A stretch of DNA of 9,915 nt from Pseudomonadota bacterium (GTDB lineage: Bacteria > Pseudomonadota > Alphaproteobacteria > Acetobacterales > Acetobacteraceae): positions 1 through 9,915 of the forward strand of contig JAJZEG010000159.1 of NCBI GenBank assembly GCA_021828605.1. Reading direction: 5' to 3'. The position numbers and the translations under genes were made by a program. The notes under the pieces were generated by a model that was not told the origin of the DNA, made no database searches, and saw only the letters and a list, made by a program, of their open reading frames with translations. This document shows positions 5,893 through 9,915 of this stretch, piece after piece (the stretch's first letter is position 1; the number at the start of each line of letters is the position of its first letter).

Positions 5893-6492
5893 TTAGAGCG
5901 GCAGATGGGCATGGATCGCGAGGTTAAGCACGATCGCGTAGGTGAGGTACATGAGCCAGAGACCGGTAGCCAGATGGGCGAGGCCGAGTGCTTTTTTGCT
6001 CAAGGGCATGAATAGATCGAGGCAGTAGAAGAACTCGAAGAAATACACAAAGCACAGGCCAACAAAAAGAATGGCCACCTCGACGTCGCCGACATGCGAA
6101 AACACGATAAAGCCGAGCAAGGAGACCAGGAAGAAGGCAACGGACATGAAGCCGTTGGGCCTGATATCGCCACCGCGCATGCGGCTTAATCCCATGGCAA
6201 ACCAATGAACACCGAACACGGTGGTTTCAATGCCCGCAGCATAGAGCGGGGCGCCATGGAAAACATGGAACCAGGTGAGGCCGACCAGGATATAGGTGCC
6301 GCATAGGAATTGCAGAAAGCCGGGCATCCAGAAGCCCCACCAACCATTGGTGATTTCGGTTGCTGGCGTTTTTTCGGGATAGTTGAACAGCTCCTGCGGT
6401 CCGAAAATCAGATATCCGGTGCCGAGACCGAAGAAAGCGAGGCCGAGCGGCACATAGGCCGAGATCGGGAAGCTAAAGCTAGCTGGTGTCAT
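5893..6492 (-). CDS. Six-helix membrane protein, GPR1/FUN34/YaaH (SatP)-like acetate/monocarboxylate transporter
   Basis: A 199-aa integral membrane protein. Six hydrophobic stretches lie at about 14-31, 51-76, 82-102, 113-132, 136-156 and 168-194. The first begins YVPLGLAFFGLGTG, close to the NPxPLGLxxFG opening of the acetate uptake channel family, in which E. coli SatP is 188 aa. Helix 2 (WWGFWMPGFLQFLCGTYILVG) and helix 3 (GIETTVFGVHWFAMGL) fit the family pattern loosely. Family membership is inferred from topology and this N-terminal motif, so an unrelated six-helix protein is possible. An upstream ATG at 6573 is in frame, but the start at 6490-6492 has GGGGGA four bases before it. The gene lies downstream of the formate dehydrogenase genes on the same strand, separated by 243 bases. 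Confidence 0.6.
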   Translation of the reverse strand: MTPASFSFPISAYVPLGLAFFGLGTGYLIFGPQELFNYPEKTPATEITNGWWGFWMPGFLQFLCGTYILVGLTWFHVFHGAPLYAAGIETTVFGVHWFAMGLSRMRGGDIRPNGFMSVAFFLVSLLGFIVFSHVGDVEVAILFVGLCFVYFFEFFYCLDLFMPLSKKALGLAHLATGLWLMYLTYAIVLNLAIHAHLPL

Positions 6493-6496
6493 AAAG

Positions 6497-6502
6497 TCCC
6501 CC
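6497..6502 (-). promoter_or_regulatory. Ribosome binding site deciding the start of the SatP-like gene
   Basis: A GGGGGA run on the minus strand, four bases before the ATG at 6492. The alternative ATG 27 codons upstream would add a polar, Gln/Ser/Arg-rich extension atypical of this membrane family. Confidence 0.6.
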
Positions 6503-6647
6503 AGTGAGTGGTGCCTAACCAAGCTACGCGATGAGCGTTGGCTGGTCTGTGGCTGATGGATTATTATTTGCAATATTCTGTCGATTTTGTCGGATCGCGC
6601 TCAGAGCATGGCAGAAGCCCTTTCAGTGTTAGTGTGTTGATTGTAAG

Positions 6648-6669
6648 CCGGTGGCGGGATGCGCACCGG
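6648..6669. repeat. Perfect six-base inverted repeat downstream of fdsD
   Basis: CCGGTG (6648-6653) and CACCGG (6664-6669) flank a ten-base loop. Stem GC content is high. No T run is present on either side, so it is not called a terminator. It may stabilise the 3' end of the fds transcript or act as a protein site; neither is shown. Confidence 0.45.
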
Positions 6670-6735
6670 ATACGCTTCGTCCATCGACGCGCAACAGGCG
6701 ACGGTGGATGGAGTTAGAAGAGAATGAATGGATGA

Positions 6736-6969
6736 TCACTGTTTTGTTGCGGTGCCGAGACGGTGAACGGCGGCGGCGGCGCGGGCGTTGAGGTGGTGAT
6801 TTTCGCGCGCGGCATAATCGATGATTTTGGCGCGCATTCGCGGTTCCCAGAATTTTGTAAGATGATTGGCGATTTCGGTGATCGCCTCGTCCTCGGGGCG
6901 CGAGGCGAAGAAAGTGGCGATCTGGTTAGCCATATAAGCCAGTTTTTCAACTTGATGATCAGGCGACAT
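6736..6969 (-). CDS. fdsD: Formate dehydrogenase delta subunit
   Basis: A 77-aa soluble protein of the FdsD family, the small subunit encoded at the end of soluble NAD-linked formate dehydrogenase operons. It is needed for full activity in characterised systems. The family pattern is plain: VEKLAYMANQIATFFASRPEDEAITEIANHLTKFWEPRMRAKIIDY (about 7-52), followed by an Ala-rich tail (LNARAAAAVHRL). The start ATG at 6967-6969 overlaps the end of fdhD by 11 bases, so translation is probably coupled. A GGA about eleven bases upstream is the only ribosome-site-like motif. Confidence 0.92.
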   Translation of the reverse strand: MSPDHQVEKLAYMANQIATFFASRPEDEAITEIANHLTKFWEPRMRAKIIDYAARENHHLNARAAAAVHRLGTATKQ

Positions 6970-7813
6970 CGGCGATCATTTCCAGTTCGATGCGAGACGG
7001 GTGGGTGAAGACTTCAAAACCATCATCGCGGGCGATGGCGGCGAGGGTGATGCCGGCCTGCTCGGCGGCGCGGATGGCGTGGGCGGTGGGCACCGAGACC
7101 GCGACGATGATCGGGGCGCCGAGCCCGCCGCATTTTTGGATCAGTTCAATCGAGACCCGGCTAGTTAGTAAAACGGCACCGAGTGCGCCAGGACGATTTT
7201 GCTGCGCTAACGCGCCGATGATTTTGTCAAGCGCATTATGACGACCGACATCCTCGCGGACCAGGACATCGTGCCCCGCTTGGTAAAAGCCAGCGGCATG
7301 GACGCCGTGGGTTTGGGCATTGAGCGATTGCGCGCGCGCCATATCGCGCATCGCGGTCATGATCGCTGGTGCCGATAGTTGGAGGGCTGAGCTTACCGCG
7401 GGGATATCGCGCGTGGCTTCGGCGAGGCTTTCCAGGCCGCACAGGCCGCAGCCCAGCGCACCCGCGAGGTGGCGGCGGCGTTGGGTGAGGCGGGTTGCGA
7501 CATCATGCGCGACTTGTAAGCGGCACTCGATACCTTGTTCGACTGTAACGAAATCGCACTGAATAATATCGGCGGGATGGTCGATGATATGTTCGCTCAG
7601 GCTGAAGCCGATGGCGAAATCGAGCAGATCAGCAGGGGTCGCCATCATCACCGCGTAGCCGACCTGATTATAGCTGAGAGCGACAGCGACTTCGTTGGGC
7701 ACAATGCGATCAATCCGCGTGTGCGCGCCATGACGATAGGCGTCGGCGCGCACGCGAATGCCCGATTTGGGGAGGGTAGAATCGGGCAAAGCGGGGGGCG
7801 GCGTGGCGATCAT
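6959..7813 (-). CDS. fdhD: Formate dehydrogenase accessory sulfurtransferase FdhD (FdsC)
   Basis: FdhD moves sulfur from a cysteine desulfurase to the bis-molybdopterin guanine dinucleotide cofactor before it is inserted into formate dehydrogenase. In fds operons the same protein is called FdsC. The 284-aa product has the family-defining GCGLCGLESL with the paired cysteines Cys122 and Cys125, and REDVGRHNALDKIIGAL (186-202). It also has VLLTSRVSIELIQKCGGLGAPIIVAVS, the usual C-terminal core, and the N-terminal NEVAVALSYN and DFAIGFSLSEHII blocks. The first ATG overlaps the stop of the upstream catalytic subunit by four bases (ATGA). This gives tight coupling of the enzyme with its maturation factor. 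Confidence 0.96.
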   Translation of the reverse strand: MIATPPPALPDSTLPKSGIRVRADAYRHGAHTRIDRIVPNEVAVALSYNQVGYAVMMATPADLLDFAIGFSLSEHIIDHPADIIQCDFVTVEQGIECRLQVAHDVATRLTQRRRHLAGALGCGLCGLESLAEATRDIPAVSSALQLSAPAIMTAMRDMARAQSLNAQTHGVHAAGFYQAGHDVLVREDVGRHNALDKIIGALAQQNRPGALGAVLLTSRVSIELIQKCGGLGAPIIVAVSVPTAHAIRAAEQAGITLAAIARDDGFEVFTHPSRIELEMIADVA

Positions 7814-9915
7814 TCGGCGGCGATGGCGATTTGGCGGGTGTTGCGGTTTAATGTGGCATAAGCGATTTGCGCGTCGGTTGGACCGTTCGAGAGAGAGATT
7901 TGCACGGCGGTTACTTTATATTCGGGGCAGTTGGTGGCCCAATCCGAGTAATCGGTGGTGACGATATTGGCCATGGTCATCGGATGGTGGAAGGTGGTGT
8001 ACACCACGCCCGGGGCGACGCGCTCGGTGACTTTGGCGCGCAGCGAGGTTTCGCCCGCGCGGCTCGCGATTTTAACCCAAGCGCCATCGATCACGCCGCG
8101 CGTCTCAGCATCGAAGGGGTGGATTTCGAGCAAATCCTCCTGGTGCCAGGCGGTGTTTTCGGTGCGCCTGGTTTGCGCACCCACATTATATTGGCTGAGA
8201 ATGCGCCCGGTGGTGAGCAATAGCGGGAAACGCGGGCCAACTTTCTCATCGGTCGCGACATAGTCGGTGACGAAAAACCGCCCTTCGCCGCGCACGAAAT
8301 GACCGATATGCATCACCGGCGTGCCATCCGGCGCGGCGTCGTTGCACGGCCATTGCACCGAGCCTTCGCGTTCGAGCAGATCGAACGAGACGCCGGCGAA
8401 GCTTGGGGTCAGGCGAGCGATTTCATCCATGATTTCGCTCGGATGCTGGTAGTTCATCGAATAACCCAGAGCGTTGGCGAGAAGCTGGGTGATTTCCCAA
8501 TCCTCAAAACCGTTTTTCGGCGCCATGACTTTGCGCACGCGCTGGATGCGGCGTTCGGCATTGGTGAAGGTGCCGTCTTTTTCGAGGAAGGTCGAGCCGG
8601 GGAGAAACACATGGGCGAATTGCGCGGTTTCGTTCAGGAATAAATCCTGCACCACCACGCATTCCATCGCCGACAGGCCGGCGGTGATATGTTTGATGTC
8701 AGGATCCGATTGGGCGATGTCCTCGCCTTGAATATAGAGGCCCTTGAAGGTGCCATCGATTGCGGCATCGAGCATGTTGGGAATGCGCAGGCCAGGTTCG
8801 GGCTCGATGGTCACACCCCAAGCCTGTTCAAAGCTTTCACGCACATCGGTGATGCTAACATGACGGTAGCCAGGAAGCTCGTGCGGGAAGCTGCCCATAT
8901 CGCAACTGCCTTGCACGTTGTTTTGTCCGCGTAATGGATTTATTCCGACACCAGGGCGGCCGAGATTGCCGGTGGCCATGGCGAGATTGGCCAGAGCGAG
9001 CACGGCGGTGGTGCCTTGGCTATGCTCGGTGATGCCAAGGCCATAATAGACCGCGCCATTGGCGCTGTTGGCATAGAGGCGGGCGGCTTGCCGCACCAGA
9101 TCAGGATCGACGCCGGTGGTTTGCGCGAGGGCTTGCGGGCTGTTTTGTGGCAGGCTGACATGCTCTTGCCATTGGGCGAAGGAATCGGCATCGCAGCGCG
9201 CGCGGACGAAATCGGTATCGAGCAGATTTTCGGTGACGATCACATGGGCCAGCGCCGTTAGGATCGCAACATTGGTGCCGGGGCGAGTGGGCAGATGTAA
9301 GGCGGCTTCGATATGCGGGGTTCGCACCATGTCGATCCGGCGCGGGTCGATCACGATCAGTTTTGCGCCCTCGCGTAGGCGTTTTTTCATCCGCGAGGCG
9401 AACACCGGATGGCCATCGGTCGGGTTGGCGCCGATGAGCAAAATTACATCGGTCTGCTCGATACTATCGAAATCCTGGGTGCCCGCCGAGGTGCCGAAGG
9501 CGGCGCTCAGCCCGTAGCCGGTGGGCGAATGGCAGACCCGGGCACAGGTATCGACATTGTTATTACCAAATCCGGCGCGAACCAGTTTTTGCACCAAATA
9601 GGTTTCCTCATTGGTGCAGCGCGAAGACGTGATGCCGCCGACGGCACTGCGGCCATATTTGGTTTGGATGCGTTTGAACTCGGCGGCGGTATAGGCGATG
9701 GCTTCATCCCACGAGACTTCGCGCCAGGGATCGGTGATGGCGGCGCGGATCATCGGCTTGGTGATCCGGTCCTGATGGGTGGCATAGCCCCAGGCGAAGC
9801 GACCTTTGACGCAGGAATGGCCGTGATTGGCTTTGCCATCTTTGTAAGGCACCATGCGCACCAGCTGATCGCCGCGCATTTCGGCTTTGAACGAACAGCA
9901 AACGCCGCAATAGGC
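7810..9915 (-). CDS. fdsA: NAD-dependent formate dehydrogenase alpha (catalytic) subunit, 5' end outside window
   Basis: The molybdenum subunit that oxidises formate to CO2. The visible 701 residues run from inside the cofactor-proximal [4Fe-4S] motif to the stop, and the reading frame continues past the right edge. Cluster ligands seen are Cys3, Cys7 and Cys35 (AYCGVCC and GHSCVKG), with Lys37 after the last; the first Cys should lie one residue beyond the edge. The Mo ligand is a standard cysteine, not selenocysteine, at about residue 128 in RVCHSPTGYGLSAAFGTSAG, followed by the conserved His. RPGTNVAIL, GLGITEHSQGT, GINPLRGQNNVQGSCDMG and a C-terminal MopB-type domain (LLLTTGRILSQYNVGAQTR, FHHPMTMANIVTTDYSDWATNCPEYKVTAV) follow. 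Overlaps with fdhD and nearby fdsD point to the Fds type. The expected N-terminal 2Fe-2S and 4Fe-4S domains are not visible. Confidence 0.95.
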   Translation of the reverse strand, partial: AYCGVCCSFKAEMRGDQLVRMVPYKDGKANHGHSCVKGRFAWGYATHQDRITKPMIRAAITDPWREVSWDEAIAYTAAEFKRIQTKYGRSAVGGITSSRCTNEETYLVQKLVRAGFGNNNVDTCARVCHSPTGYGLSAAFGTSAGTQDFDSIEQTDVILLIGANPTDGHPVFASRMKKRLREGAKLIVIDPRRIDMVRTPHIEAALHLPTRPGTNVAILTALAHVIVTENLLDTDFVRARCDADSFAQWQEHVSLPQNSPQALAQTTGVDPDLVRQAARLYANSANGAVYYGLGITEHSQGTTAVLALANLAMATGNLGRPGVGINPLRGQNNVQGSCDMGSFPHELPGYRHVSITDVRESFEQAWGVTIEPEPGLRIPNMLDAAIDGTFKGLYIQGEDIAQSDPDIKHITAGLSAMECVVVQDLFLNETAQFAHVFLPGSTFLEKDGTFTNAERRIQRVRKVMAPKNGFEDWEITQLLANALGYSMNYQHPSEIMDEIARLTPSFAGVSFDLLEREGSVQWPCNDAAPDGTPVMHIGHFVRGEGRFFVTDYVATDEKVGPRFPLLLTTGRILSQYNVGAQTRRTENTAWHQEDLLEIHPFDAETRGVIDGAWVKIASRAGETSLRAKVTERVAPGVVYTTFHHPMTMANIVTTDYSDWATNCPEYKVTAVQISLSNGPTDAQIAYATLNRNTRQIAIAAE

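Larger units (their letters stand above)
6493..6735. other. Intergenic region between fdsD and the SatP-like gene
   Basis: No coding region is supported here. The segment holds an inverted repeat (6648-6669) and an AT-rich patch near 6560-6590. On the minus strand the patch contains CGACA followed by an AATAAT-like stretch, a weak promoter candidate for the downstream membrane protein. I see no T-tailed terminator after fdsD, so read-through from the fds operon is possible. Confidence 0.4.

Noticed and set aside
9525..9540. Possible selenocysteine at the formate dehydrogenase active site
   Set aside because: The codon in RVCHSP reads TGC on the minus strand, so the molybdenum ligand is ordinary cysteine.

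Overview
The window looks like chromosomal DNA of a GC-rich alphaproteobacterium. A member of Rhodospirillales or Acetobacteraceae is plausible, but that is inference from gene content: a DUF1491 protein, an Fds-type formate dehydrogenase cluster, a tandem glycine riboswitch in front of gcvT, and a divergent pdxH/fabI pair. Genes are densely packed, codon use is uniform, and I see no insertion sequence, phage gene, CRISPR array, tRNA or rRNA.

Layout. (1) 1-372, minus: 5' part of gcvT (glycine cleavage T protein), led by a two-aptamer glycine riboswitch at about 421-617. (2) 684-953, minus: a small Pro/Ala-rich protein with a signal peptide, unknown function. (3) 1039-1626, minus: pdxH (pyridoxamine/pyridoxine 5'-phosphate oxidase). 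It is divergent from fabI (enoyl-ACP reductase, 1723-2571, plus). (4) 5369 down to 2589, minus: a compact ABC importer unit made of an NMT1/THI5-like substrate-binding protein, an ATPase, a permease, and a small charged 68-aa protein of unknown function. (5) 5508-5837, plus: a DUF1491 protein followed by a likely intrinsic terminator. (6) 5893-6492, minus: a six-helix membrane protein resembling the GPR1/FUN34/YaaH (SatP) acetate/monocarboxylate channel family. (7) 9915 down to 6736, minus: the 3' end of an NAD-linked formate dehydrogenase operon. It holds the catalytic alpha subunit (5' end outside the window), the sulfurtransferase FdhD (FdsC) and the small delta subunit FdsD, joined by short overlaps.

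How they fit together. Formate oxidation (FdsA, FdhD, FdsD) lies directly upstream of a possible small-carboxylate channel, which suggests but does not prove a formate or acetate uptake link. GcvT feeds one-carbon units to tetrahydrofolate, under glycine control through the riboswitch. PdxH makes pyridoxal phosphate, the cofactor of the glycine cleavage P protein. The ABC importer belongs to a family that carries pyrimidine precursors, sulfonates, riboflavin and related molecules. Its substrate here is not shown by the sequence, and no TPP riboswitch is visible upstream.

Most of the window is ordinary core metabolism. I found no convincing previously undescribed system. The points most worth a second look are the transporter beside fds, the orphan NMT1-type importer with its small tail gene, the riboswitch with its short expression platform, and three tiny leader ORFs that end at or next to start codons lacking a well-placed ribosome binding site.
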